Notes: generated by a model not told the origin, from the letters alone. 64,000 nt of DNA from Thalassospira profundimaris (GCF_003326675.1 NZ_JPWF01000014.1:62001-126000); one strand, 5' to 3'. Counted from the first letter of the stretch, positions 46,172-56,713 are shown. Made by a program: numbers and translations.

Positions 46172-49100
46172 TGGCGGACCTGTTTGATTACATGGACGCA
46201 CCGGACTATCCCGACTATGGCGCAGACCCGTTCGGCGGTGAAGATGCACTTGCGCAAAACCTGTTCTTCATTCCGCCGGGCGAAGCTTTTGCCGATCTGA
46301 TTGCCAGGCAACTGATGGCTGAAACTGCCGATCAGCCGGTGGCATTGCCCGATTATGTTTTGATGGTGCCCAACCGCCGGTCGGCCAAGGTGATGCGCGA
46401 TGCCTTTTTGCGCCAGTCCAATGGCGCGGTGACATTGCTTCCGACCATCCGGCCACTGGGCGAGGCCGATGAAGATGAACTGGCGATATACGGTGCCGGT
46501 GGGGAACAGGCCGCCCTTGATCTTCCGCCATCCATTCCGGATTTGCAACGAAAGTTGCTTTTGACCCGGTTGATCATGAACCGCCCCGATCATCGTGGTG
46601 AAAAGCCGACCGCCGATCAGGCCGCCCGCCTTGCGGGTGAACTCGCCCGGTTTCTGGATCAGGTACAGACCGAAAACTGTGCCTTTGATGATCTTGAAGG
46701 CCTGGTGCCCGAAGAATTTGCCGAGCATTGGCAACTGACGCTTGAATTCCTGCAAATCCTGACCTTGCATTGGCCGGGTATTCTGGCCTCCCAGGATGTC
46801 AGTGATCGGGCGATGCGCCGTAATGCTTTGATCAGGGCGCAAATTGAACTTTGGGATGCCAATCCGCCACAAACGCCGGTTTTGATTGTTGGGTCGACCG
46901 GGCCGTTTCCAGCCTTGCGCGATTTGATGCGTGCGGTTCTCGGGATGCCCAAGGGGCGGGTGGTTCTGCCCGGCCTGATGAAGGGGCTTAATCACGAAGA
47001 CTGGGCGGCGATCCACGAAGATGCCACCCATCCCCAGCATTTACTGGGCAAGACATTGCGTCATATCGGACGCCATGCCGACAGCGTTCTGCCTTGGCCG
47101 GCCCTGATCGAAGATACGGATGCGACCATCGAACGCCGCCGTCTGGCCCGCGAAGCGCTGCGCCCGGCCAAGACCACCCATCACTGGCGGCACATCAGGG
47201 GCTTTGCCCCCGGCGTGCTGGACGGTGTGTTGCGTGTTGATTGTTCTGGCGCGCGTGAAGAGGCAACCACAATCGCCCTTATGATGCGCGAGGCGCTTGA
47301 ACATCCCGGAAAGACCTGTGCGCTGGTGACGCCGGATCGTGGCCTGGCGCGCCGTGTGGCGACCGAGCTTCGGCGTTGGGAAGTTGAAATTGATGATTCG
47401 GCGGGTATTCCACTGCATGACACAGCGCCTGCCATTTACCTGCGCCTTGTTGTGCGTGCCGTTCAGGAAGAATTTGCGCCGGTTCCGTTGCTTGAACTTC
47501 TGAAACATCCATTGTCGGCTGCCGGTTTGTCGCCGGAAACTTTCCGTGTTCTGACCCGGCTTCTCGAAAAGGAAATCTTGCGCGGGGCCCGTCCCGGCCC
47601 CGGACTGGATGGTTTGCAAACCGCCCTTGATGGTTGGCGTGACGAGGGGATCGAACGCCTGACGGCAAGCGGTTCTGAAAGTGCCCCGGCCCGGATTGAA
47701 CGCATCCGCGACGATCATGATCGGCTTTCTGATCTGGTGGCACGCTGTGCGGCCTGTCTTGAAAGTCTGTCGGACTTTAATGCCGATAAGGCCCTGTCGC
47801 CGGTTCATGCCCTGCGCTGTCATGTCACCGCGGCCGAGGCATTGGCGGCAAGCGATACGCAGTCGGGTGCAGATCGCCTGTGGCGCGGCGAGGCGGGCGA
47901 GGCATTGGCGGATTTTGTCCATGAATTGCTGAATGCCTTGGGCGAGTTTGTGCCGATGCCTGGCAATCGATATGGTGCGTTTCTTGATGCATTGATGGCC
48001 GATCGTGCGGTGCGCCCGCGCTATGGCAAACATCCGCGTTTGTTTATTTGGGGGACTGTCGAAGCCCAGATGCAACAGGCTGATCTGACCATTCTGGGCG
48101 GGCTGAACGAAGGCGTCTGGCCGCCCGAAGCCGGCGCCGACCCGTGGATGAGCCGCCCGATGCGGACCAAATTCGGTCTTCCGGCCCCCGAACACCGGGT
48201 CGGACAATCGGCCCATGATTTCCAGCAGTTATTTTGTTCGCCCGATGTGGTGATGACAAGGGCACTGCGTATCGAAGGCACGCCGACCGTGCCATCGCGC
48301 TGGTTGTTACGGATTGAAAACATTCTGCGTAAATCGGGCGTTTCCATGGAAAAATCCGATGCCAGCGACTGGCGTGCCTTGGCTGAAACCCTGGATGAGC
48401 CGACCGATGATATGCGCATCAGAATCGGGCGACCTGCGCCCAAGCCGCCGGTATCTGCCCGTCCGCAACGTTTGTCGGTAACCCAGATCGAAACATGGAT
48501 GCGTGATCCCTATGCGATTTATGCCCGTCATGTGCTGGGTTTGCGCAAACTCGACGGGGTTGATGAAGATCCCGGTGCGGCGGATTACGGCAATCTGATC
48601 CATGATGCCCTGGATCAGTTCATTGCCCGTCATCCTGATCATTTGCCGCCCGACGGGGAACATGAATTGCTGATGATCGGGCGCGAAGTGTTCAAACCAC
48701 TGGCAGCACGCCCGGGGCTTTGGGCCTTTTGGTGGCCGCGTTTTGAACGGATTGCCAAATGGTTCATTCAAACCGAAGCCACCCGGCGTGATGCGGTACG
48801 TCGATCCTATACCGAACAGGCCGGAACCCTTGATACCAGCAGCGGTTTTCAGGTTTATGCCCGGGCCGACCGTATTGATGAACTGCGCGACGGCGGTATT
48901 GCGATCATTGATTACAAAACCGGTGCCCCGCCCAGTCAGGGTGATGTTGCCAATGGCTTTGCACCGCAATTGCCGCTTGAAGCCGCGATTGCCGAAAAGG
49001 GCGGATTTGGCGATGTGCCTGCCGGACCACCGGCCAGTATGGCATTCTGGAAACTTTCGGGCGGTGATCCTGCCGGTGAGATTGTCGAGATCAATACAGC

Positions 49101-49371
49101 CCGCATGAAAACCACGCCCGCCGCTCTGGCGCACGAGGCGGTGGATGGTGTGAATGGTTTGGCTGCTGCATTTGCTGATCCTCAAACGCCGTATCTAAGT
49201 GTCCCGCACCCGGATCACGCACCGAAATATTCCGATTACGTGCATCTGTCACGCCTGCGCGAATGGATGGGCAGTGAGGATACAGATACGGGTTCAGAGG
49301 GTTCGGAAAACGGAGATGTTAGCGCTAACATCGACGGAAATCCTGATGCGGGCCAAGGGGAAAAGCCATGA
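46171..49371 (+). CDS. addB: AddB subunit of the AddAB helicase-nuclease
   Basis: A 1066-residue protein of the alphaproteobacterial AddB type, which processes double-strand breaks for RecA loading together with AddA. The degenerate helicase part fills most of the protein. The C-terminal RecB-like nuclease domain (from about residue 770, SVTQIETWMRDPYAIYARHV) has the Asp and Lys of IAIIDYKTGAPP near residue 912. The start overlaps murU by one base and the end overlaps addA by four, so it belongs to the tsaE-to-addA transcript. Confidence 0.95.
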   Translation: MADLFDYMDAPDYPDYGADPFGGEDALAQNLFFIPPGEAFADLIARQLMAETADQPVALPDYVLMVPNRRSAKVMRDAFLRQSNGAVTLLPTIRPLGEADEDELAIYGAGGEQAALDLPPSIPDLQRKLLLTRLIMNRPDHRGEKPTADQAARLAGELARFLDQVQTENCAFDDLEGLVPEEFAEHWQLTLEFLQILTLHWPGILASQDVSDRAMRRNALIRAQIELWDANPPQTPVLIVGSTGPFPALRDLMRAVLGMPKGRVVLPGLMKGLNHEDWAAIHEDATHPQHLLGKTLRHIGRHADSVLPWPALIEDTDATIERRRLAREALRPAKTTHHWRHIRGFAPGVLDGVLRVDCSGAREEATTIALMMREALEHPGKTCALVTPDRGLARRVATELRRWEVEIDDSAGIPLHDTAPAIYLRLVVRAVQEEFAPVPLLELLKHPLSAAGLSPETFRVLTRLLEKEILRGARPGPGLDGLQTALDGWRDEGIERLTASGSESAPARIERIRDDHDRLSDLVARCAACLESLSDFNADKALSPVHALRCHVTAAEALAASDTQSGADRLWRGEAGEALADFVHELLNALGEFVPMPGNRYGAFLDALMADRAVRPRYGKHPRLFIWGTVEAQMQQADLTILGGLNEGVWPPEAGADPWMSRPMRTKFGLPAPEHRVGQSAHDFQQLFCSPDVVMTRALRIEGTPTVPSRWLLRIENILRKSGVSMEKSDASDWRALAETLDEPTDDMRIRIGRPAPKPPVSARPQRLSVTQIETWMRDPYAIYARHVLGLRKLDGVDEDPGAADYGNLIHDALDQFIARHPDHLPPDGEHELLMIGREVFKPLAARPGLWAFWWPRFERIAKWFIQTEATRRDAVRRSYTEQAGTLDTSSGFQVYARADRIDELRDGGIAIIDYKTGAPPSQGDVANGFAPQLPLEAAIAEKGGFGDVPAGPPASMAFWKLSGGDPAGEIVEINTARMKTTPAALAHEAVDGVNGLAAAFADPQTPYLSVPHPDHAPKYSDYVHLSRLREWMGSEDTDTGSEGSENGDVSANIDGNPDAGQGEKP

Positions 49372-52300
49372 CCGAAATGCGCGGTACTGATCCCAATATC
49401 CTGCAACGCAATGCGTCCGATCCAACTGCATCGGTTTGGGTGTCGGCATCGGCCGGGGCGGGCAAGACCAAGGTTCTTTCAGACCGGGTATTGCGTTTGA
49501 TGCTGTCGGGCACCGAACCCCATCGCATCCTGTGTCTGACCTTTACCAAGGCCGCCGCGGCCGAGATGGCCAACCGTGTCAATGAACGGCTGGGCCGTTG
49601 GGCGACGATGGAAGATCGTGAACTGCATGACGATCTTGCCAATCTGGGCGGGGTGTCACCCAATGCCGATGAAACCATCCGTGCGCGTCAGCTTTTTGCC
49701 CGCGTTCTTGATGCGCCGGGCGGGATGAAAATCCAGACCATTCACGCATTCTGCCAATCCCTTCTGCGTCGTTTCCCGCTTGAAGCCGGTCTTGCCCCGC
49801 ATTTCGAGATCATGGATGACCGCACGGCGGCCGAAACCATGGCCGATGTGCAGGAAGAAGTTCTGGCCTTTGCCCGCACCGGCCGCGACGAAGATTTGGC
49901 CAAGGCACTTTCGGTCGTCACCGGACAGGTTCGCGAAGGCGCATTTGGCGAAGTCATGGGCGAACTGGCCCGGGAACGTGGCCGTCTTAAACGGATATTG
50001 GCCAATCTCGGCGGGGCCAGTCGCATGCGCGATGCGGTCTACAAGGCGCTTGGCGTGCCAGTCGGACTGAGCGAGGAGGCCATTCTGGCCAAGGCATTAT
50101 CCGATGATGGCTTTGACCGTGACGGATTGATGCGCGGTCTTGCCGCCCTAGAGGCAGGCACCAAAACCGATCAGGCCCGTGTGCCCGCGCTCGCCCAGTT
50201 TCTTGAAAAAACATCGGTCGAAGACCGTTTGGCGGTGTTTAACGATTATCGCAGCGTGTTCTTTACGACCGCCGGTGAACCGCGTGCCAAACTGATCACA
50301 AAGGCCGCGGCTGAAAACCATCCGATGGGGGCCGATGCCCTTGAACAGGAATGTGCGCGCCTGATCGAAATTGACCGTCAACGCAAGGCCGCCGCGATGG
50401 CCGGGGCGACATCGGCGCTTATTACCATCGGCAATGCGATGCTTGATCGTTATGCCACCAAAAAGGCGCTGCATGCCCGCCTTGATTATGATGACCTGAT
50501 CCTGACCAGTTTGAACCTGTTGCAGCGTCAGGCCGGGATTGCCGGATGGGTGTTGTTCAAACTTGACGAAGGCCTTGATCACGTCCTGATTGACGAGGCA
50601 CAGGATACCAACCCGGAACAGTGGGAAGTGGTGCGTATTCTGGCCGAGGAATTCTTTATCGATGCCGGTCGACACGCCGATAAGCCGCGTACCATCTTTG
50701 CCGTTGGGGATGCGAAACAATCGATTTACAGTTTCCAGCGTGCCGATCCTGAAAAGTTCGCCGAGATGCGCCGTTACTTCCGCGAACGTGCCAGGGAAAT
50801 TGCTGCGGACTGGCGCGAAGTGCCGATGAACATCTCCTTCCGGTCCACCGATGCGGTATTGGGCACGGTGGACCGTGTCTTTGCCGGGCCAGTGGCAAAG
50901 CAGGGTGTTGGGGATGATGGCGCGGATGTCGCCCATAGTCCGTTTCGTGTTGGTCAGGCCGGCCGGATTGAACTTTGGCCTGCGGTGGAACCGCAAGAAC
51001 GTGTTGCCGAGGACCCCTGGACGCCGCCAACCCGGATTGTGCGTCTTGAAGACCCGGAAATCCGTCTGGCACGGGTGATTGCCGGGCGCATTCGTCATGC
51101 GATTGATGAACAGGAAATCCTGACATCGCGTGGACGTCCGGTGCGTGCAGGCGATTTCATGATCCTTGTACGCCGCCGTACCGCGTTCGTTGACGAGGTC
51201 GTTAAGGCGCTCAAGGAACGTAACGTTCCGGTTGCCGGTGTTGACCGTATGCAGATCACCGATCAGCTTGCGGTGATGGATTTGGTGGCATTCGGGCGGT
51301 TCCTGTTGATGCCTGAAGATGACCTGACGCTTGCCGAACTTCTTAAAAGCCCGCTGATCGGGCTTGATGACGATCAGTTGTTTGAAATCGCCCACAATCG
51401 CAGAGGAACGCTTTGGCTTGCCTTACGCGAAAAGGCTGGAACGGTTGGCGATGGGTCGATCTTTGCCCGTGCCTATGCGTTTTTGTTCAAATGGCTGGGG
51501 CGGGTTGATTATGAACGCCCGTTTGAACTTTATGCCGAATTGCTGGGCGGCCGGGGTGAAGATGCGCGCGGGGCCCGTGCCCGTCTGGTCGGGCGTCTGG
51601 GGATCGAGGCAAATGACCCGATTGACGAATTCCTGAACCTTGCCATGGGCTACGAGGCCGATCACGCCCCGACCTTGCAAGGCTTTCTGCACTGGCTGAT
51701 GGCCGGTGATGCCGAGATCAAGCGTGACCTTGAACAAAGCGGACGTGATGAAGTGCGCATCATGACCGTACACGGGGCAAAGGGGCTTCAGGCGCCGATT
51801 GTTTTCCTGCCCGATACCATGCAGGTACCAACGCAGGCCCCCAACCTGTTCTGGCAGGAAGATAAAAATCTGATGTTCTGGCTGCCCCGCGTGGCACTGG
51901 AAACCGATGTGGTGTCGCGCCTGCGCGATGCTATCGCCGTTAAGCGCGATCAGGAATATAACCGCCTGCTTTATGTCGCCCTGACCCGTGCGGAAGACCG
52001 GCTTTATATCTGTGGCTGGCAGGGACGACGCAAGGCGCCTGAACACTGCTGGTACAATCTGTGCCAACAGGCGATGGAAGGCTATGCCAAACCCGCCCGG
52101 ATCAATCTTGAAACCTATTCCGGTTCCGGTTGGGATGGCGAAGGCTGGATATGGGAAACCGATCAATCAGAGGCACCAAAACCAGATAAAGTCGATGTCG
52201 TTTCAGATCGGCAACAAAAAATCGGGCGCAGTCTGATCCGCAATATCGCCCCCGAAGAAGCCTTTCCGCCCAAACCGTTGGCACCGTCGCGGCCGCTTGA

Positions 52301-52832
52301 AGAAGAACCTGCTGTGCAGTCGCCCTTGGGCGGGGATCAGGGACAAAGCTTTAAGCGCGGGATTTTGATCCACAAGCTTTTGGAATTGTTGCCCGATTTG
52401 CCCATGGATGCGCGTCGCGCCGCGGCAGAACGTTTCCTGGCACAGCCTGTCCATGCGCTTGAACCCGAACAGCAGGTCGAGATTGCCGATGAAACCATCG
52501 CAATCTTTGACAATCCCGATTTCGCCCCGGTGTTTGCGCCGGGATCACGGGCCGAAGTGCCGCTGGTTGGTATTGTTGGCGGGGATGTGGTTTCCGCACA
52601 GATTGACCGGCTTGTGGTGCGTGATGATGATGTCATGATCGTTGATTACAAGACCAACCGTCCGCCGCCCCGCGATGTCGAAGGAACGCCCAAGGCATAC
52701 CGTCGGCAGATGTCGATTTACCGGGCTGCTTTGGCGCAGATGTATCCGGGCAAGAAGGTGCGTTGTTTCATTCTTTGGACAAATGGACCGTGGATGGTCG
52801 AACTTCCCGACCATATTTTGACATTTGGCTAA
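49368..52832 (+). CDS. addA: AddA helicase-nuclease subunit
   Basis: An 1154-residue UvrD-type helicase with a C-terminal nuclease. Walker A is SASAGAGKTKVLSDRVLR (from about residue 25), helicase motif II is DEAQDTNPEQWEV (about residue 410), motif III-like VGDAKQSIYSFQRAD (about 446), motif V VMTVHGAKGLQAP-type (about 800) and the nuclease motif IVDYKTNRPPP (about 1092). The protein is complete. It follows addB with a four-base overlap. Confidence 0.96.
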   Translation: MTEMRGTDPNILQRNASDPTASVWVSASAGAGKTKVLSDRVLRLMLSGTEPHRILCLTFTKAAAAEMANRVNERLGRWATMEDRELHDDLANLGGVSPNADETIRARQLFARVLDAPGGMKIQTIHAFCQSLLRRFPLEAGLAPHFEIMDDRTAAETMADVQEEVLAFARTGRDEDLAKALSVVTGQVREGAFGEVMGELARERGRLKRILANLGGASRMRDAVYKALGVPVGLSEEAILAKALSDDGFDRDGLMRGLAALEAGTKTDQARVPALAQFLEKTSVEDRLAVFNDYRSVFFTTAGEPRAKLITKAAAENHPMGADALEQECARLIEIDRQRKAAAMAGATSALITIGNAMLDRYATKKALHARLDYDDLILTSLNLLQRQAGIAGWVLFKLDEGLDHVLIDEAQDTNPEQWEVVRILAEEFFIDAGRHADKPRTIFAVGDAKQSIYSFQRADPEKFAEMRRYFRERAREIAADWREVPMNISFRSTDAVLGTVDRVFAGPVAKQGVGDDGADVAHSPFRVGQAGRIELWPAVEPQERVAEDPWTPPTRIVRLEDPEIRLARVIAGRIRHAIDEQEILTSRGRPVRAGDFMILVRRRTAFVDEVVKALKERNVPVAGVDRMQITDQLAVMDLVAFGRFLLMPEDDLTLAELLKSPLIGLDDDQLFEIAHNRRGTLWLALREKAGTVGDGSIFARAYAFLFKWLGRVDYERPFELYAELLGGRGEDARGARARLVGRLGIEANDPIDEFLNLAMGYEADHAPTLQGFLHWLMAGDAEIKRDLEQSGRDEVRIMTVHGAKGLQAPIVFLPDTMQVPTQAPNLFWQEDKNLMFWLPRVALETDVVSRLRDAIAVKRDQEYNRLLYVALTRAEDRLYICGWQGRRKAPEHCWYNLCQQAMEGYAKPARINLETYSGSGWDGEGWIWETDQSEAPKPDKVDVVSDRQQKIGRSLIRNIAPEEAFPPKPLAPSRPLEEEPAVQSPLGGDQGQSFKRGILIHKLLELLPDLPMDARRAAAERFLAQPVHALEPEQQVEIADETIAIFDNPDFAPVFAPGSRAEVPLVGIVGGDVVSAQIDRLVVRDDDVMIVDYKTNRPPPRDVEGTPKAYRRQMSIYRAALAQMYPGKKVRCFILWTNGPWMVELPDHILTFG

Positions 52833-52897
52833 TACTCGCGACTCTGCGAAACGCTTGGGTTATGGCGTGTTGCATGGCGGCGAAGCTCCCAATGCGC

Positions 52898-52926
52898 TTG
52901 ACGTTTGCATCCGTGCTGCCTACCTT
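52898..52926 (+). promoter_or_regulatory. possible trxA promoter
   Basis: TTGACG (52898 to 52903), a 17-base spacer and TACCTT (52921 to 52926) resemble a housekeeping promoter with a good -35 and a poor -10, 69 bases before the trxA start. Confidence 0.35.
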
Positions 52927-52994
52927 GGCGTCATACAGCGGATCGAGGTTTGCGGGTGCTACCCCTTGCCTCGTAACAACTAGGATCTGAAAGT

Positions 52995-53315
52995 ATGACC
53001 ACGATTAAAGTTTCCGACGGTTCGTTCGATTCCGACGTTCTGGGTTCCAACGACCCGGTTCTGGTCGATTTCTGGGCTGAATGGTGCGGTCCGTGTAAGC
53101 AGATTGCGCCTTACCTCGATGAAATCGCCGGTGAACTGGGCGGCAAGCTCAAGATCGCCAAGGTGAATATCGACGAAAACCCGAACACCCCGGCGAAATA
53201 CGGTGTTCGTGGCATCCCGACCCTGATGATCTTCAAGGGCGGCGAAGTTGCAGCGATGAAAGTCGGCGCACTTCCGAAAAGCGCACTTGTTGACTGGATC
53301 AACCAGTCGATCTGA
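52995..53315 (+). CDS. trxA: thioredoxin
   Basis: A 106-residue thioredoxin with the redox motif WCGPC (Cys31 and Cys34), the buried Asp region VLVDFWAEW and the cis-proline loop RGIPTLMIF. The length is the usual one. It lies 162 bases after addA with a possible own promoter and is followed by a strong terminator. Confidence 0.98.
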   Translation: MTTIKVSDGSFDSDVLGSNDPVLVDFWAEWCGPCKQIAPYLDEIAGELGGKLKIAKVNIDENPNTPAKYGVRGIPTLMIFKGGEVAAMKVGALPKSALVDWINQSI

Positions 53316-53334
53316 TCTTCAGGACAGAAAATTC

Positions 53335-53369
53335 AAAAAGGCGGGTTGTTTTGCAACCCGCCTTTTTCT
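53335..53369. terminator. terminator between trxA and the GNAT gene
   Basis: AAAAAGGCGGGTTG (53335 to 53348) and CAACCCGCCTTTTT (53354 to 53367) form a perfect 14-bp stem around a 5-base loop. The A and T tails allow use from both sides. Confidence 0.95.
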
Positions 53370-53398
53370 TTGCCTGCCTGCCTGTTTTTGTCGGGCCT

Positions 53399-54349
53399 TC
53401 ACCCAAGCTGCAATTGGCTGCCTTCCGGGATCGAACAATCCCACCGGAATGTCTCGTGAACCCGTTCAAAGCCGAACCGTTCAAGTGCCTTCCAGGACGC
53501 CGCATTGCGGAAATCGACATAGGCAATGACCGGAAGATTCCAGTGCGCTGCCACATGGTTGATCAAATGGCGCGACACAAGATCACTTACCCCGCTTCCC
53601 CAATGTTTGCGGTTGGCCACAAGGCGCGGTGACAACACGTTTTGTCCCAGATGGGTACAAACAGCATTGGCGACAATTTCATCACCCAGAAGGGCAAGGA
53701 AGAAGGTGTTTGCATCATTTTCATAAAGGGTGCGGATGCGTTCGGGCGCGGTAACCGTGACGGTTTCCCAACTGGCAAATCCCCGGTTATGAAGCTCGGT
53801 CAGCCGTTCAAAGATATCGGGCACAGCCTTGATAAAACCGTCATCCAGAACAACCGTTTCATAGCCCTTTGAACGGGCGCGTTCGGCAAAGGGGAATTCA
53901 CCGGGTTTTGCCGGGCCAGCTGGACGGGCGTAGCGGCAATTGGTGATCTTTTTCTCGAACCCGGTGTCCTGAAGGTCCTGTGCGACAAATGCCAGACCCT
54001 CGGGCGGAAGAACCTGATAAATGGTTGGCTTGGTGGCAACTTCGTCTTGCAGGCATCGCAACACATCAAAAAGGGCTGCCGTCATAGACTTCGGGTCTTT
54101 TTCGATCATATCGACCGAAATCATGACATTGGCAATGCCATCCCGATCCACCATTCGGGCAATCGAAATTGCAGTGGCCATTCGATCTGTTTCATCTTCA
54201 AAAAAGAAATCGGTTTTATCGCGCAGGATCGATGCTTCGAAATCAATCGATTTCATATAGCTGCGCGCTTCTTCGTTGCCGATTTCCCAGCGCAACTCGG
54301 CAAAGCGTTTCACGGAATCGGATGTCACAGGGACAAGCTTGCGGATCAC
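53399..54349 (-). CDS. GNAT-family acetyltransferase (paralogue 1), next to a lanthipeptide precursor
   Basis: A 316-residue protein whose C-terminal half is a GNAT acetyltransferase domain; AASWKALERFGFERVHE near residue 290 is the last part of the acetyl-CoA fold. The N-terminal half looks like a degenerate second GNAT domain. It is a paralogue of the 313-residue protein at 56.7 kb, sharing the NAASWKALERFG block, GEFP..DRA/ERA..KGY and the overall layout. It is divergent from the isolated lanthipeptide precursor at 54.5 kb. A role in modifying or regulating the peptide system is inferred only from position; it could act on an unrelated small molecule. Confidence 0.82.
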   Translation of the reverse strand: MIRKLVPVTSDSVKRFAELRWEIGNEEARSYMKSIDFEASILRDKTDFFFEDETDRMATAISIARMVDRDGIANVMISVDMIEKDPKSMTAALFDVLRCLQDEVATKPTIYQVLPPEGLAFVAQDLQDTGFEKKITNCRYARPAGPAKPGEFPFAERARSKGYETVVLDDGFIKAVPDIFERLTELHNRGFASWETVTVTAPERIRTLYENDANTFFLALLGDEIVANAVCTHLGQNVLSPRLVANRKHWGSGVSDLVSRHLINHVAAHWNLPVIAYVDFRNAASWKALERFGFERVHETFRWDCSIPEGSQLQLG

Positions 54350-54462
54350 GAGGTTTCTCTTTCGAAATGGCCGTAACTGACTGTTCTACCAAGACGTTAC
54401 TGTAACCATTTCAGCTTGGGAAGTCTGGCCGCCTGCGCGTCTCAACCCGGAAGGTGCTATTA

Positions 54463-54491
54463 TTGACATTGTTTTGATATTCTTATTCAAT
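54463..54491 (+). promoter_or_regulatory. promoter of precursor A0 (shared precursor-type)
   Basis: TTGACA (54463 to 54468), a 17-base spacer and TTCAAT (54486 to 54491), with the TTCAAT starting 46 bases before the ATG. The same elements, spacing and distance occur before the precursor at 63165. Confidence 0.65.
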
Positions 54492-54531
54492 CTATGGGCG
54501 AGTAATCTTCAATAATTTTGGATTGGGACAG

Positions 54532-54741
54532 ATGAACCAGATCAGTATCAGCAACCAGGATCAGATGACTTCGTGGATGGCATGCGGGGGTGCGCTTGCA
54601 TCTGAACATCTCGACAATGAGGTATCTTTCGATGCCGAGATCGGAAGCGCCGCATATTCGGTATCGCTTCCGATGTGCATTGATCAGGACGTGCGTACGG
54701 CTGCGGGAACTTTCGGCGGATATTACTGGGGATGCTATTAA
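54532..54741 (+). CDS. lanthipeptide precursor A0, two core modules
   Basis: A 69-residue peptide related to the six precursors downstream of lanM. The leader has MTSWMACGGA with Trp15 and Gly19-Gly20 at the family positions. Two core modules follow: DAEIGSAAYSVSLPMC (Ser43, Cys49) and DQDVRTAAGTFGGYYWGC (Thr60, Cys68). Each offers one Ser/Thr plus Cys pair for a lanthionine-type ring. It is separated from lanM by a chemotaxis receptor and an acetyltransferase, has its own promoter and terminator, and is thus a single-gene unit. That LanM processes it is inferred from the shared leader and modules. Confidence 0.85.
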   Translation: MNQISISNQDQMTSWMACGGALASEHLDNEVSFDAEIGSAAYSVSLPMCIDQDVRTAAGTFGGYYWGCY

Positions 54742-54772
54742 TATAGCCCGCGACAGATTGCCGACATTATGC

Positions 54773-54804
54773 AAAAAGGCGGGCTTATGAAGCCCGCCTT
54801 TTTC
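54773..54804. terminator. terminator between precursor A0 and the chemotaxis receptor
   Basis: AAAAAGGCGGGCTT (54773 to 54786) and AAGCCCGCCTTTTT (54790 to 54803) form a perfect 14-bp stem with a 3-base loop, usable on both strands by the two convergent genes. Confidence 0.94.
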
Positions 54805-54822
54805 ATTGATTGCCATTCGAAA

Positions 54823-56508
54823 TCAGGCGGCCCGGATATCTTCCAGGAACTGATTAATCTGGACCAACAGGGCCTGCGACTTGTCGCTCAGGCTGTTGGA
54901 AGCCGCAAGAACATCGGACGAGGAATGACGTTCATCCTCGGCCGAATGGCGCAGGCCGACAACGTTGCGGGCTACTTCCTTGGTTCCGGATGCGGCCTCG
55001 GTGACGTTGCGGGCGATCTCGCCGGTTGCGGCATCCTGTTGGCTGACCGCGGCGGCAATGCCACCGGCCACTTCATTAAGTTCTTTCATGCGCGATGACA
55101 GGTGTTCGATCGCGCCCAAGGCACCCTGGGTGCTGTCCTGAATGCCATTGATGTGACCGGCAATGTCTTCGGTTGCGCGTGTGGTCTGGTTGGCAAGGTT
55201 TTTGACCTCGGCCGCGACCACGGCAAAGCCCTTGCCGGCCTCGCCCGCACGTGCGGCTTCGATGGTGGCGTTCAGGGCCAGAAGGTTGGTCTGCTCGGCA
55301 ATCGACTGGATCAGTTCGACAACTTCACCGATTTTATCCGACGCACTGGCCAGTTCAGCAAAAATGGCGCTTGCTTCGTCGGCTTCGTTCGCACCCGATT
55401 GGGCAATATCGGAGCTGCGTGCGACCTGAAGGGTGATTTCATCAATCGCAGCGGCAAGTTGCTGTGCCGCCGATGCCACAGTATCGACATTGGTTGCTGC
55501 TTCTTCGGTTGCCGCGGCAACATTGGCGGCCTGAACCGTGGTCTGGTCGGATTGTGTGGCCATGCTGGTCGCGGTGCTGCGCAACTGGGCAAGGGCGGCG
55601 TTAACCGTGGTCAGGTTGCTGGCAACTTCGTGTTCAAACAGGGCAATGCGTTCATCAACATTTTTGGCGCGCGCAAGCTGTGCCTCGCTGGCGGCTTCCT
55701 GTTCCATATGCAAACGGTCGGCCTCTTCGCGGTTGGCACGGAAGACTTCAAGCGCGCGGGCAAGATCACCAATCTCGTCCTTGCGGTCGGTTGCATTGTT
55801 TTCAACCGATTTGTCACCATCGGCCAGACGTGACAGGGCACTGGTAATGTTGCGCATCGGTTCGGTCGTGCCGCGTTCGACCGCATAGCCAAGACCGCCA
55901 ACAACAATCATGATGCCAATCAGTACGATGATATCTGTCTGCGCACGGGCCCAATAGGCGGCCTCGACATCATCAGTATAAATGCCTGCCGCAACCACCA
56001 GGTCCCAACCATCGATCTGTCTGGCAAAGGCCAGTTTCGGTTCATTCAATTTGGTGCCCGGATGGGGCCAGACATAGGAAACATAGCCGCCGTCAGGATT
56101 GGCTGCCGCATTGGCAAGATCCATGATCGGGGTGGCGCCGGTCGGATCCTTGACCGTTGCGGCACTTTTACCGTTCAGTTTCGCATTGATCGGATGCATG
56201 ACCATGGTGCCGTTATGGTCTGTGACAAAGACGTAGTTGTCGCCATCAAACCGTTGGGATGCAACGATTTCCAATGCGCGCTTCTGGGCTTCGTCCTTTG
56301 AAAACTCGCCTGATTTGGCGCGTTTGGCAAAGTCTTCAATGATGCTTGCCGACTGATCAACAACGTAACGCAGGGTAACCTGACGATCGCTGAGCATGGT
56401 GTTATACAAAGACACCAGATTGATAACGGCCATTGTAGCCAAGGCAATCGCAACCAATACGATCACGCCGCGTAATTTCCACGCGAATGAATAATCAGAC
56501 AGCTTCAT
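54823..56508 (-). CDS. methyl-accepting chemotaxis protein with single Cache domain
   Basis: A 561-residue chemoreceptor. A first membrane helix (about residues 12 to 30) is followed by a periplasmic sCache-type sensor (about residues 35 to 185, including [20 protein letters not shown]), a second helix (about residues 192 to 210), a HAMP domain and the signalling domain with the conserved hairpin tip [21 protein letters not shown] (21-residue block around residue 405). The ligand is unknown. It lies inside the lanthipeptide region, but nothing in its sequence links it to peptide production. Confidence 0.95.
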   Translation of the reverse strand: MKLSDYSFAWKLRGVIVLVAIALATMAVINLVSLYNTMLSDRQVTLRYVVDQSASIIEDFAKRAKSGEFSKDEAQKRALEIVASQRFDGDNYVFVTDHNGTMVMHPINAKLNGKSAATVKDPTGATPIMDLANAAANPDGGYVSYVWPHPGTKLNEPKLAFARQIDGWDLVVAAGIYTDDVEAAYWARAQTDIIVLIGIMIVVGGLGYAVERGTTEPMRNITSALSRLADGDKSVENNATDRKDEIGDLARALEVFRANREEADRLHMEQEAASEAQLARAKNVDERIALFEHEVASNLTTVNAALAQLRSTATSMATQSDQTTVQAANVAAATEEAATNVDTVASAAQQLAAAIDEITLQVARSSDIAQSGANEADEASAIFAELASASDKIGEVVELIQSIAEQTNLLALNATIEAARAGEAGKGFAVVAAEVKNLANQTTRATEDIAGHINGIQDSTQGALGAIEHLSSRMKELNEVAGGIAAAVSQQDAATGEIARNVTEAASGTKEVARNVVGLRHSAEDERHSSSDVLAASNSLSDKSQALLVQINQFLEDIRAA

Positions 56509-56650
56509 TTAGCACCCATTTTCAACAGCGGTGTTTGGCATTTCTGATGAAATGCACTGAGTTAAATTGAAAAGTTGTGCTTGATTTCGCGCATTCGCGT
56601 ATCGGGCGCACTGATCTATGGCAAAGATTTAAAATAAAAATTATTCCATT

Positions 56651-56687
56651 AAAGAAAAATCCCCTCGTCAGGATGCCAAGGGGATTT
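56651..56687 (-). terminator. terminator after GNAT paralogue 2
   Basis: AAATCCCCT (56657 to 56665) and AGGGGATTT (56679 to 56687) form a 9-bp stem; read on the minus strand it is followed by TTTTCTTT, as expected for the end of the acetyltransferase transcript. Confidence 0.82.
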
Positions 56688-56713
56688 CGCGTTTTTGATA
56701 TGAATTCAGAAAC

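Noticed and set aside
54823-56508. Chemotaxis receptor considered as part of the lanthipeptide system
   Set aside because: It is a complete standard receptor with an ordinary Cache sensor; position alone is not enough, and it has a terminator between it and A0.
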